A stretch of DNA of 64,000 nucleotides from Basidiobolus meristosporus CBS 931.73 (Eukaryota > Basidiobolomycota > Basidiobolomycetes > Basidiobolales > Basidiobolaceae): the NCBI GenBank assembly GCA_002104905.1, contig MCFE01000377.1:1-64000 (forward strand). The letters are read 5' to 3'. The notes beneath the pieces were generated by a model. The model did no database searches. It was not told the DNA's origin and worked only from the letters and a program-made list of their open reading frames with translations. A program made the translations under genes and the position numbers. Positions 10,230 to 20,371 of the stretch are shown in pieces. Position 1 is the first letter of the stretch, and each line of letters opens with the position of its first letter.

Positions 10230-12493
10230 CTACAGTTGAGAGGGTTCTCCTGAATCTCTTTTCTTGTGATACCAATATCTTGATGGTTCAGTATTATCAG
10301 CAAGTCTCGCAAGCTTGAGTCTGTCCCTATGCACTAAGTCTTCCCGGATGTTGCCTTGTTTGTCCACCAGTTGGTAAGTTGCAAATGGACATTCTCTGAT
10401 GATCTTGAATGGTACTGTCCATTGTGGCTCAGACTTCTTCCAAGTGTTGTTTCTTAGCAATACAAAGTTCCCAACTGTCAATGCTTCTGGTGCTATAGTC
10501 TTATCAAATCTCTGCTTCATCTTTTCTGCACTTTGAGATACTTTGGTCTGTGCCTCTTAACGTCTTTGTTCCAGTTGCTGGTGTCTTCTTGGCTGACTAA
10601 GTTCATCTTCTAAGGCATCTGTAAGCTTGGGTTGTGTGAGATCTCCTGGAATCCTTGGTTCACATCCATACACTGAGTAAAATGGTGATTGCTGGGTGGT
10701 GTTGTGTACTCTGACTCTGCACGCAAATAGTGCTTGGTCTATATACTCATCCCATCTACTGACAACTCCATTTGCATACTTGGTCAGCATTTGTCCAAAT
10801 AATCCATTAAACCGCTCAGTGACTCCATTAGTTCTGGGGTGATATGCCAAGGTTTTCAAGTGTCTGATCTGCTGCATTTCCAGGTAAGCCTCTAATGTCT
10901 TTGCCATAAAGTTTGCTCCTCTATCAGATAAGATCTCCACAGGGCATCCAAACTTCATCAGGATCTCATGGTACATGAAACTTGCAACTTCTTGTTAACT
11001 GGCTATTGGTACAGCTTTAGCAACTGGCCATTTAGTGGCATGGTAAATTGCTACTAGGATCCAACGGTTGCATTTCCTGGTAGTTGGCAGTCTTCTAATA
11101 AAGTCAATTCCCCATCTCTCAAATGGTCTTACAGGCTCCAAAGGGTAGAGTTCGGCAATTCTTTGTGGCTGGCCTTGATTGATTTGGCAGTTTAGGCATG
11201 TTTTTACTAGCTTCTCAATGTCTTGTTTCATTCTGGGCCACCATGCTCTGGCCTTCACAAGGCTATAGGTTCCTTCAATCCCAAGATGTCCATATCCATT
11301 GTGTAGCTTATGTATTAAATCCAGGCAAGCAACATAAGGACAATAGGCAATAGGGCTTCTATCAACAATTTGGTAGAGTGTTTCATCCTGTACAACAAAT
11401 TTGCTGGCTTCATCACGGATTATCTTCTTGATATCTTCATCCACCTCATTAGGAATTGCTTGGTCCTCTAAGTACTTTGATAATAGCCTAGACCAATCTG
11501 ATTCATGCACCAAGTTGAGTTTTGCAACTTGATCTAATCTTGATAAGGCATCAGCAACTGTGTTGGTTTTTCCAGGGCAGTAGACAATCTCCAGGTCAAA
11601 TTGCTGAATGTATTCACTCCATCTTGTCATTCTTCTAGAGAGTACCTTCTGAGTAAATATATACTTGAGGGAGGCATGATCAGTCTTCACAGTGCATTTG
11701 ACTCCTTCAATATAGCATCTCCATGTCTTCAAACAGTGAATTATAGCAAGCATCTCCTTCTCATGGACTGGATAGTTTTGTTCTGCTGAGTTCAGTTTCT
11801 TGGATTCAAAGCCAACAGGGTAGTCCTTTCCCTTGTGTTCTTGGCTTAGCACTCCACCAATTGCATAATCTGAAGCATCTGTGCACAGAGTGAACTCTTT
11901 TCTGAAGTCTGGTATTCTTAAGCTTGGCAGCTTAGCAAGTTCATTCTTGAGCATCTGGAAGGCAGTCTCACAAGCTATGTCCCACTTGTAGGTATTGTCT
12001 TTCTTGAGGATATCAGTTAAAGGGGCTGCAATACTTGCAAACAACTTGACAAATCTCCAATAATAGGAAACCATTCCAAAGAATGATCTGAGCTCTGATA
12101 TGCTATGGGGGTATTTCAGATTCTTGATTACTTCCACCTTCTTTGGGTCTAAGGTTACTCCTGTGCTAGTCACTATGTGTCCCAGGTATTCAATGTGCTC
12201 CTTGAAGAATTCACACTTGGCTAGCTTGCCATATAGCTTGTTCTCTCTTAGTTTCTTCAAGACCTTTTCAATGTGCACTACGCAATCCTCTTCTGTCTTG
12301 CTGTATATCAATATGTCATCCAGGTAGATTATCACAAACTTGTCTAAGTGCTCCTGAAAGACAGTCTGCATCAGCGTCATGAATGTTGCAGGGGCATTAG
12401 TGAGGCCAAAACTCATGACCAGGTACTTGTAATGTCCATATCTGGTCCTAAATGCTGTCTTAGGAATATCTTCTGGTTTCACCCTAATTTGGT
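10230..12493 (-). pseudogene. gypsy pol fragment of G1 (RT, RNase H, integrase)
   Basis: A long minus-strand frame (12626-10995) keeps the reverse transcriptase active site YLDD, the RNase H start [11 protein letters not shown], the HHCC zinc domain and the first integrase aspartate (GIDFI). A TAA stop then breaks it at about 10995. Integrase continues at 10976-10557 ([16 protein letters not shown]), a TAA at 10557-10559 ends that part, and the C-terminal domain follows at 10520-10230. The upstream ~130 bases of the long frame (12494-12626) are not gypsy. It is recent-looking but truncated and broken. Confidence 0.92.
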
Positions 12494-13385
12494 AAGCACA
12501 ATCAGTATAGCTGCAGCACCACATGTAAACATACATGTAGCACATCTTCCCTTTGATTTGATCAACTCTGAGTTGTTTGTCTCCATTATATAAGGCAAGG
12601 CTGTTTGGTTCCAATCCAAGCCCCATTGCAAAGTAAAGTACAAAAACAGTATGACTACTGTGTACTTTAATATTCAGTACAGCAAGGCCAAGTTACAATG
12701 TGCCCACTGGAGGTAAGGATACAGATTACTAAGGCTCTCAGACAAGTATGCTATTAAGAGTCTCAGTAGTGTCTTAGCAAGCATGTTGTCAGGTCATACC
12801 AAAGCATTAACAAGACAACCAGGTGCAGTGGCTAATAGGATAGATGCAGTGGTCCACAGAAATCAGGAAATAGGCCGGAGAAATACCAAGTAGACACTAT
12901 GTTAAGTACAATCAAAAGGCCAGGCAGAGATTTCAGTATCTAAGCTGTATGAAGAAACCCAGTAACTCCATGTTGCAGACCAGTACTGAGTCAACTTGCA
13001 ACTTCATAGCAGAAAAACACTGCATAGTCATTAGAGTACATCAAAAGTTCCATAAGATAAGCCCACAGTAAAGAATATCATTCAAGTAAGAGAAAGATAG
13101 TGATGTTAATACTAAAGCCTAAAACTCAAAAGTCACCAAAGATATATGAAGCCATTGCATGCAATGATCAAGAGTAAGCTAATACTTAAGAGGCTCCACA
13201 ATATCTAGTGTGCCATCACCTTAAGGCTGGTATATCATAGGACTATGAGGAACTTGAGGTCAACCCTAATATACTTCATGTGCTTTATGAGCATTACTGT
13301 AGATTTAATCCTTGGGACAGCATTGTTATCCTACAAAAGTACCGCAAGGATAGCAGAGACTATCAATAACAGCAGAACAAAGGTG
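12494..13385. other. no recognisable gene
   Basis: AT-rich intervening DNA between the truncated G1 and the intact G2. No domain or repeat edge was recognised, apart from the CTAA target site at 13386-13389 that borders G2. Confidence 0.5.
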
Positions 13386-13389
13386 CTAA

Positions 13390-13757
13390 TGTTATGATCT
13401 GCCGCTTGAATGTTTAAGTTAGATCAGTTTTTAGCCAAATCAGTTAGTATATGTTTAGGTTATCAGTACATCAGTATTATCTATGAAATCAGTAGCATTA
13501 GTCAGCAAATGAATCAGCAGATCCTTATCAGACAGAAATAGATATATTAAGTAGGATCTTATTGGGTGATGATGATGCAATCAAATGAGTCATCAGCCAC
13601 AACCTACATTAGGAAATACAATTAGTCAGCAATTGATCTGGCAAAATGTATATAAGGAGCTGCTGGAACCTCAATAAAAATCAGTTCAAGTTTTAGTGAA
13701 TACAATACTAGCTAAACTCCCTATTCCTCTACAACTCTTATACCAAGACTTGTAACA
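13390..13757 (+). repeat. 5' LTR of gypsy G2 with promoter and polyadenylation signals
   Basis: Begins TGTTATGATC and ends CTTGTAACA. A TATA box (TATATAA, 13649-13655) is followed by AATAAA (13673-13678), so the transcription start and poly(A) site should lie in the last ~100 bases. This gives a long U3 and short R/U5. Confidence 0.93.
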
Positions 13758-13758
13758 T

Positions 13759-13775
13759 TGGTAGCAGCGATAACC
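13759..13775 (+). other. gypsy primer-binding site
   Basis: One base after the LTR the sequence reads TGGTAGCAGCGATAACC. TGG at the start pairs with the CCA end of a tRNA. TGGTAGC resembles the complement of the 3' end of eukaryotic initiator tRNA-Met, but the exact tRNA cannot be settled here. G3 has TGGTAGCAGCAATAACC at the same place. Confidence 0.7.
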
Positions 13776-13815
13776 AGAAACCTCCCTCCTGAAGAAAGAA
13801 GAAACCACCCTCAAG

Positions 13816-16800
13816 ATGTCGGACAATCAAGAATGGAAGAATGCCATGCAGCAAATCCTGACCCAACAGCAACAGCTACTCCAGATCCTCAGCCAACAGC
13901 AACAAGGAATGACTACCATGGCTCAGAGCCAGCAAAGCCCTGTCAAGAGCAACTTTAGTGTGAAGGTCAACCGGTACCATGGCAGAGTCAATGAAAACCT
14001 GGGAACTTGGCTCTTTCAGATTGAAGAAGCTTTTAAAGCTAAAGGAATTGCTCCAGAGAGCAAGTTGCATTATGCAGCTTCTTACCTGGCAGATGCAGCT
14101 TTACAGTGGTACCACAACAAGATCAGGTCAGCTACTATGATGGGATGCTCTACAATCTCTACCTGGGATGAGTTTGTGACAGAAATTCAGGATGCTTTTG
14201 AACCTCCACACCAGCAGACACTACTAAGAAGGAAGTTAAAGACACTCAGACAGAAAGGAATGGTGCAAGAATACATCTATGAGTACAGATGTCTACTTGG
14301 ACAAATTGAAAGAATGGACCCCTTGGATCAAGTTGAATACTTTATTGATGGGTTGAAAGAAAGAACTCGCAAGGAAGTCAATTACCGAAGACCTCAGACT
14401 ATTGAAGAAGCCATCAAGATTGCCATTGACTATGACTCAGCTATGTTTGGAGTTGGGAAGCCTACAGTGACTAGTCAGAAAGGCTATAATCATTATGAAA
14501 GAAGACAATCAGAAGCAGTACCAATGGAAATAGACGCTATGCAGAAGAATCCCTCCTCAGAAGAATGCAAGAAGAGAGGACTTTGCTTCAATTGCCACCA
14601 GCAGGGACATATTGCAAAGTACTGCCCTCAGAGAAGAAATGGACACCAGCCAACAAGAACCTTCAACCATATTGAGTCCCATGAACACAGTAATGTGGAA
14701 GATGAGCTTGAAGAAGACTCGGAACTCACCTTCCATATGACAGAAGAGTACTTGTCCCAAATGACTTCAAACTCAGGGAAGTTATTGTACCTGAATGGAG
14801 CAATCAATGGAGTACCTGCCAAGATCATGATTGACTCAGGAGCATCGCATGAGTACATGTCAGAGCAATTTGCTTTGAAAGCTGGAATCAACTCGGAACC
14901 TACCAAATCAACTTCAGTCTCCACAGCTGATGGGAACTCCCACATAATCAACCGTATTACCCAGCCAGTAAGAATGAAGATCAATGACTATGAAGAAGAC
15001 CTACAGGCTTATATATTTGGGAACTGCAAGTTTGACCTTGTACTTGGGAAAACCTGGCTATTTTGTCGTAATCCATCAATCAACTGGAGAACCCATGCTA
15101 CTCAGATCCAAAAAGACAACAAGACCTATGAGCTATTACCTGCCAGGCTGGATTTCAACTTGGTCAATTCCAGTGTGTGTGAGACAATTGAACTTAGCAA
15201 GACCCAGTTCTGTAGAGCACTTAGAAAAGGTACCCAGATGTTCCTCATGGCGGTATTACAGGAGGATTCCTCTATCCCAGCACCCCAGCAGGTCCAGACT
15301 CTCTTGAAGAAATATTCAGACGTGTTTCCAGATGAGCTTGTAAGCCTACCACCAGTCAGAGACGTGGATCATGCCATTGACACAGGAGATAGCCCTCCAG
15401 TGAGCAAGACACCTTACAGAATGAGTCCATTGGAATTGGAGGAAATGAAGAAACAAATTGATCAGCTATTGGAGCAAGGATACATCAGGCCCAGCAAGTC
15501 ACCTTGGGGAGCACCAGTGCTTTTTGTGAAAAAGAAGGATGGAACACTTAGGATGTGCATTGACTACAGAGCCCTGAACTCAGTTACCGTCAAGAATAAG
15601 TACCCCATACCTCGGATTGATGAGCTTTTGGACCAACTTAATGGAGCCACTATTTTCAGCAAGATCGACCTCATGTCAGGATACAACCAGATTAGGGTGA
15701 AACCAGAAGATATCCCTAAGACAGCATTCAGGACCAGATATGGACATTACAAGTACTTAGTCATGAGTTTTGGCCTCACTAATGCCCCTGCAACATTCAT
15801 GACGCTGATGCAGACTGTCTTTCAGGAGTACTTAGACAAGTTTGTGATAATCTACCTGGATGACATATTGATATACAGCAAGACAGAAAAGGATCACATG
15901 GTGCACATTGAAAAGGTCTTGAAGAAACTAAGAGAGAACAAGCTATACGGCAAGCTAGCCAAGTGTGAATTCTTCAAGGAACACGTAGAATATCTGGGAC
16001 ACATAGTGACTAGCACAGGAGTAACCTTAGACCCCAAGAAGGTGGAAGTAATCAAGAATTTGAAGCAGCCCCAGAGCATATCAGAACTCAGATCCTTCCT
16101 TGGAATGGTTTCCTATTATCGGAGATTTGTCAAGTCATTTGCAAGTATTGCAGCCCCTTTAACTGATATCCTCAAGAAAGACAATACCTACAAGTGGGAC
16201 ATAGCTTGTGAGACTGCCTTCCAGACACTAAAGAATGAACTTGCTAAGCTGCCAAGCTTAAGAATACCAGACTTCAGAAAAGAGTTCACTCTGTGCACAG
16301 ATGCTTCAGATTATGCAATTGGTGGAGTGCTGAGCCAAGAACACAAGGGAAAGGACTACCCTGTTGCCTTTGAATCCAAGAAACTGAACTCAGCAGAACA
16401 AAACTATCCAGTTCATGAGAAGGAGATGCTTGCTATAATACACTGTTTGAAGACATGGAGATGCTATATTGAAGGAGTCAAATGCACTGTGAAGACTGAT
16501 CATGCCTCCCTCAAGTATATATTTACTCAGAAGGTACTCTCTAGAAGAATGACAAGATGGAGTGAATACATTCAGCAATTTGACCTGGAGATTGTCTACT
16601 GCCCTGGAAAAAACAACACAGTTGCTGATGCCTTATCAAGATTAGATCAAGTTGCACAACTCAACTTGGTGCATGAATCAGATTGGCCTAGCCTATTACC
16701 AAAGTACTTGGAGGACCAAGCCATTCCTAATGAGGTGGATGAAGATATCAAGAAGATAATCCGTGATGAGGCCAGCAAATTTGTTGTACAGAATGAAACA

Positions 16801-17949
16801 CTCTACCGAATTGTTGATGGAAGCCCTATTGCCTATTGTCCTTATGTTGCTCGCCTGGATTTAATACATAAGCTACACAATGGATATGGACATCTTGGGA
16901 TTGAAGGAACCTATAGCCTTGTAAAAGCCAGAGCATGGTGGCCCAGAATGAAACAAGACATTGAGAAGCTAGTAAAAACATGCCCAAACTGCCAAATCAA
17001 TCAAGGCCAGCCACAAAGAATTGCCGAACTCTTCCCTTTGGAGCCTGTAAGACCATTTGAGAGATGGGGAATTGACTTTATTGGAAGACTGCCAACTACC
17101 AGGAAATGCAACCGTTGGATCCTAGTAGCAATTGACCATGCCACTAAATGGCCAGTTGCTAAAGCTGTACCAATAGCCAGTGAACAAGAAGTTGCAAGTT
17201 TCATTTACCATGAGATCCTGATGAAGTTTGGATGCCCTGTGGAGATCTTATCCGATAGAGGTGCAAACTTTATGGCAAAGACATTAGAGGCTTACCTGGA
17301 AATGCAGCAGATCAGACACTTGAAAACCTCGGCATATCACCCCAGAACTAATGGAGTCACTGAGCGGTTTAATGGATTATTTGGAAAAATGCTGACCAAG
17401 TATGCAAATGGAGTTGTCAGTAGATGGGATGAGTATATAGACCAAGCACTCTTTGCATGCAGAGTCAGAGTACACAACACCACCCAGCAATCACCATTTT
17501 ACTTAGTTTATGGATGTGAACCAAGGATTCCAGGAGATCTCACACAACCAAAGATTACAGACACCTTAGAAGATGAACTCAGTCAGCCAAGTAGACACCA
17601 GCAATTGGAACAAAGACGTCAAGAGGCACAGACCAAAGTATCTCAAAGTGCAGAAAAGATGAAGCAGAGATTTGATAAGACTATAGCACCAGAAGCATTG
17701 ACAGTTGGGAACTTTGTATTGCTAAGAAACAACACTCGGAAGAAGTTTGAGCCACAATGGACAGGACCATTCAAGATCATCAGAGAATGTCCATTTGCAA
17801 CTTACCAACTGGTGGACAAACAAGGCAATATCCGGGAAGACTTAGTGCATAGGGACAGACTCAAGCTTGCAAGACTTGCTGATAATACTGAACCATCAAG
17901 ATATTGGTATCACAAGAAAAGAGATTCAGGAGAACCCTCTCAACTTTAG
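13816..17949 (+). CDS. gypsy Gag-Pol polyprotein, intact
   Basis: A single 1,377-aa frame, so Gag and Pol are made without frameshifting. Domains in order: a glutamine-rich N-terminus (QQQQ runs, residues 14-35); retrotransposon gag (about 60-160); zinc knuckle [14 protein letters not shown] (C257, C260, H265, C270); aspartic protease DSGAS (D340); reverse transcriptase with YLDD (680-683); RNase H starting TDAS (D829); integrase HHCC zinc domain (H1018/H1021, H1026, C1056, C1059); integrase core D1087, D1147, E1183 with 35 residues between the last two; and an SH3-like C-terminal segment ([20 protein letters not shown]). I see no chromodomain. The start is the first ATG after the primer-binding site in this frame and the stop lies just before the polypurine tract. 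All key catalytic residues are present. Confidence 0.96.
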   Translation: MSDNQEWKNAMQQILTQQQQLLQILSQQQQGMTTMAQSQQSPVKSNFSVKVNRYHGRVNENLGTWLFQIEEAFKAKGIAPESKLHYAASYLADAALQWYHNKIRSATMMGCSTISTWDEFVTEIQDAFEPPHQQTLLRRKLKTLRQKGMVQEYIYEYRCLLGQIERMDPLDQVEYFIDGLKERTRKEVNYRRPQTIEEAIKIAIDYDSAMFGVGKPTVTSQKGYNHYERRQSEAVPMEIDAMQKNPSSEECKKRGLCFNCHQQGHIAKYCPQRRNGHQPTRTFNHIESHEHSNVEDELEEDSELTFHMTEEYLSQMTSNSGKLLYLNGAINGVPAKIMIDSGASHEYMSEQFALKAGINSEPTKSTSVSTADGNSHIINRITQPVRMKINDYEEDLQAYIFGNCKFDLVLGKTWLFCRNPSINWRTHATQIQKDNKTYELLPARLDFNLVNSSVCETIELSKTQFCRALRKGTQMFLMAVLQEDSSIPAPQQVQTLLKKYSDVFPDELVSLPPVRDVDHAIDTGDSPPVSKTPYRMSPLELEEMKKQIDQLLEQGYIRPSKSPWGAPVLFVKKKDGTLRMCIDYRALNSVTVKNKYPIPRIDELLDQLNGATIFSKIDLMSGYNQIRVKPEDIPKTAFRTRYGHYKYLVMSFGLTNAPATFMTLMQTVFQEYLDKFVIIYLDDILIYSKTEKDHMVHIEKVLKKLRENKLYGKLAKCEFFKEHVEYLGHIVTSTGVTLDPKKVEVIKNLKQPQSISELRSFLGMVSYYRRFVKSFASIAAPLTDILKKDNTYKWDIACETAFQTLKNELAKLPSLRIPDFRKEFTLCTDASDYAIGGVLSQEHKGKDYPVAFESKKLNSAEQNYPVHEKEMLAIIHCLKTWRCYIEGVKCTVKTDHASLKYIFTQKVLSRRMTRWSEYIQQFDLEIVYCPGKNNTVADALSRLDQVAQLNLVHESDWPSLLPKYLEDQAIPNEVDEDIKKIIRDEASKFVVQNETLYRIVDGSPIAYCPYVARLDLIHKLHNGYGHLGIEGTYSLVKARAWWPRMKQDIEKLVKTCPNCQINQGQPQRIAELFPLEPVRPFERWGIDFIGRLPTTRKCNRWILVAIDHATKWPVAKAVPIASEQEVASFIYHEILMKFGCPVEILSDRGANFMAKTLEAYLEMQQIRHLKTSAYHPRTNGVTERFNGLFGKMLTKYANGVVSRWDEYIDQALFACRVRVHNTTQQSPFYLVYGCEPRIPGDLTQPKITDTLEDELSQPSRHQQLEQRRQEAQTKVSQSAEKMKQRFDKTIAPEALTVGNFVLLRNNTRKKFEPQWTGPFKIIRECPFATYQLVDKQGNIREDLVHRDRLKLARLADNTEPSRYWYHKKRDSGEPSQL

Positions 17950-17950
17950 T

Positions 17951-17959
17951 AGGGGAGAA
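17951..17959 (+). other. gypsy polypurine tract
   Basis: AGGGGAGAA lies between the stop codon and the 3' LTR. It would prime plus-strand DNA synthesis. The same tract borders the 3' LTRs of G1 and G3. Confidence 0.85.
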
Positions 17960-18327
17960 TGTTATGATCTGCCGCTTGAATGTTTAAGTTAGATCAGTTT
18001 TTAGCCAAATCAGTTAGTACATGTTTAGGTTATCAGTACATCAGTATTATCTATGAAATCAGTAGCATTAGTCAGCAAATGAATCAGCAGATCCTTATCA
18101 GACAGAAATAGATATATTGAGTAGGATCTTATTGAGTGATGATGATGCAATCAAATGAGTCATCAGCCACAACCTACATTAGGAAATACAATTAGTCAGC
18201 AATTGATCTGGCAAAATGTATATAAGGAGCTGCTGGAACCTCAATAAAAATCAGTTCAAGTTTTAGTGAATACAATACTAGCTAAACTCCCTATTCCTCT
18301 ACAACTCTTATACCAAGACTTGTAACA
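17960..18327 (+). repeat. 3' LTR of gypsy G2
   Basis: 368 bp, nearly identical to 13390-13757. The visible differences are TATATG/TACATG, ATTAAG/ATTGAG and TTGGGTG/TTGAGTG. Confidence 0.96.
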
Positions 18328-18364
18328 CTAAAGCTATGTACCAGTAGCTGCCACAATAGCCTGT

Positions 18365-18725
18365 TTTAAGCATGGCTCAGAGCTTGAGACAAGCAGCAAG
18401 TAAATGTTTTAAAGCTGGAAGAGTGCTAATCAGCAATAAATACCCAGAAATGGATACACCACTTCAACACTTGTGAACAAAAGATCATAGCTGAATACAA
18501 AAGTGCTCAGTTGAGGTAGAAGTAAAAGAAACCAATGACTTCCATAGGATCCTGTCACAAGCAGGGCTGAAAGATCTAAACTAGAAGCAAAATGACAGGT
18601 AGCCTGAGGTGGACCACTATGGGATAAGAATGCTGAAATATTGGCACCAGTGCAGCATATATGAGTTAAAAACTGTAGTGCAATAAAAGAGGCCCTCAGT
18701 CAAAGTAGCAGTGAAAGATTCAACA
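18365..18725 (+). repeat. diverged copies of the ~190-bp repeat
   Basis: 18545-18725 shares TGTCACA.GCAGGGCTGAAAG, AGGTAGCC and AGTAGCAGTGAAAGA with the units at 8904-9285. 18365-18540 is a weaker match. The remaining sequence to about 19200 shows no gene. Confidence 0.45.
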
Positions 18726-19202
18726 GCAACAAACACTAAGGAAGAGAGGAAATGGCTACCCAAGCCTGCGGCGGAAATGTGTATGGAAAAGATGCAGTGC
18801 TCACCAATTGACACAATCAGCCTTAAGTGGTTGAGCTACACATCAGTAGTGTCAAAACACTTGCAAGGGGAGGCAACTAGTTTTCCACAGTGTCCACACA
18901 CTTCTTTTTAGACAGATTAGAAATTACCCTGACAGTCAAAGGAACAACTTCAAGAGCCAAGAAGACTATTGCAATGCACACAGCAAAATTTAAAACAATA
19001 ATAGGCATGCTAAAAGGTTACTGCGCTTCTTCAAGAGCAGTGCTCAAGCAAACACATTTGGATATTGCAAGGGTAATTGCAAAGACTTGCAAATTAGGCA
19101 TGAGAACTTACCGTGCTGGCTGAAGTGCAGGAAACATGGGAACTAATGAGTGAATACTTGCATTAAGCCATGGGGCTTCTGCCAAGGTAACACAAAAGGT
19201 GA

Positions 19203-19352
19203 CCTGGAAATGTAGGAAATAAAACCTTTGAAAACCTCAGTAACTCACACTAGAAGTACTGAGACACTGAGCAGTTCAATGGAATACTTGGAGAAATGCT
19301 GCCCAAGTACACAAATGGAGCTGTCAGCAGATGGAATGAGTACAAAGACCAA
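19203..19352 (+). pseudogene. very old gypsy integrase relic
   Basis: ACCTGGAAATG.AG through GACCAAGCAC aligns with G2 17297-17450 but with many substitutions and gaps. The recognisable protein trace is EQFNGILGEMLPKY and SRWNEY. It is far more diverged than any other gypsy copy here, so it belongs to an older wave. Confidence 0.6.
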
Positions 19353-19849
19353 GCACCGGGAATCTTACGTTCTTGATGTATTACTAATGATATATCTGGC
19401 ATTGATACAGATCAGGTGACAACAGTTGCCCATATTCTGTTTGATTGTAGACTTATGAGCAATAATTTTTGAGATGTATTGATATAATGCATAGAAATTG
19501 ATGGAGATTTTATCACAATGGATGATGTTATCAGAAAAATCACACTGATTACTCCAATCTGCTTTGCTTCTTCCAATTTTTGATAATCAACCATTTCTGA
19601 TAAGACTTACTTGGCTAAATAGTCATTTCTAATAACCCATATCACCACCACTGATGTTCTTACTTACACATTAGAAGAGGTCTACACCTAAAGCTGCAGA
19701 CCATCTACTAAAGTCAATTTATGGAGATTCCTTGTCATGCTTGATTGCTTTTACATGAGCTGTTGCCCAGCAAGATTTTGTTTCACCATTCTTGGCAACA
19801 AAGTCTAGGAGTGTTTATTCCCAGCTGACAACAATGGAGAAACAACTTA

Positions 19850-19945
19850 CAAGGATATGTATGATAGGGTACAAGCTCTGGGTACCAGGATTAGAAGTTC
19901 CAATGGACTCTCACATCCAAGAGTGCTGAGCAGCAGGCTTGATAT
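19850..19945 (+). repeat. Harbinger-like remnant, left part, split by gypsy G3
   Basis: TACCAGGATTAGAAGTTCC through GAGTGCTGAGCAGCAGG matches 39555-39612 upstream of the Harbinger-like transposase. The match breaks exactly at the G3 insertion (target duplication ATAT) and resumes after 24885. Confidence 0.65.
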
Positions 19946-20313
19946 TGTTATGATCTGCTGCTTGAATGTTTAAGTTAGATCAGTTTTTAGTCAAATCAAT
20001 TAGTATATATTTAGGTTATCAGTATATCAGTATTATCTATGAAATCAGTATCATTAGTCAGCAAATGAATCAGCAGATCCTTATCAGACAGAAATAGATA
20101 AATTAAGTAGGATCTTATTGGGTGATGATGATGCAATCAAATGAGTCATCAGCCACAACCTACATTAGGAAATACAATTAGTTGGCAATTGATCTGGCAA
20201 AATGTATATAACAAGCTGCTGGAACCTCAATAAAAATCAGTTCAAGTTTTAGTGAATACAATACTAGCTAAACTCCCTATTCCTCTACAACTCTTATACC
20301 AAGACTTGTAACA
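19946..20313 (+). repeat. 5' LTR of gypsy G3
   Basis: TGTTATGATCTGCTGC to CTTGTAACA. The G2 LTR has GCCGC where this has GCTGC, a lost CpG. Confidence 0.94.
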
Positions 20314-20371
20314 TTGGTAGCAGCAATAACCAGAAACCTCCCTCCAGAAGAAAGAAGAAACCTCCCTCAAG

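Larger units (their letters stand above)
9852..12493 (-). mobile_element. gypsy element G1, 5'-truncated
   Basis: Minus-strand element with one LTR and the 3' two-thirds of gag-pol. Identity to the intact element G2 runs from the LTR through integrase, RNase H and into reverse transcriptase. It ends at about 12493, where the next bases are unrelated. Gag, protease and the N-terminal reverse transcriptase are missing, as is the 5' LTR. Confidence 0.92.
13390..18327 (+). mobile_element. gypsy element G2, full length and apparently intact
   Basis: Two 368-bp LTRs (13390-13757, 17960-18327), a primer-binding site, one uninterrupted 1,377-codon Gag-Pol frame and a polypurine tract. The target site duplication is CTAA (13386-13389 and 18328-18331). 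By eye the LTRs differ at about three positions, all transitions, so the insertion is young. It is the reference copy for the other gypsy pieces here and the best candidate for a still mobile element in the window. Confidence 0.97.

Noticed and set aside
15894-16079. Open frames on the strand opposite the gypsy gag-pol genes
   Set aside because: They mirror conserved codons of the real gene and recur as the same shadows in G1, G3 and G4.
13340-18360. A copia fragment as the host site of gypsy G2
   Set aside because: GTACCAGTAGCTGCCACAAT after G2 weakly resembles 41205-41235 of the copia fragment, but the left flank does not align well enough to claim it.
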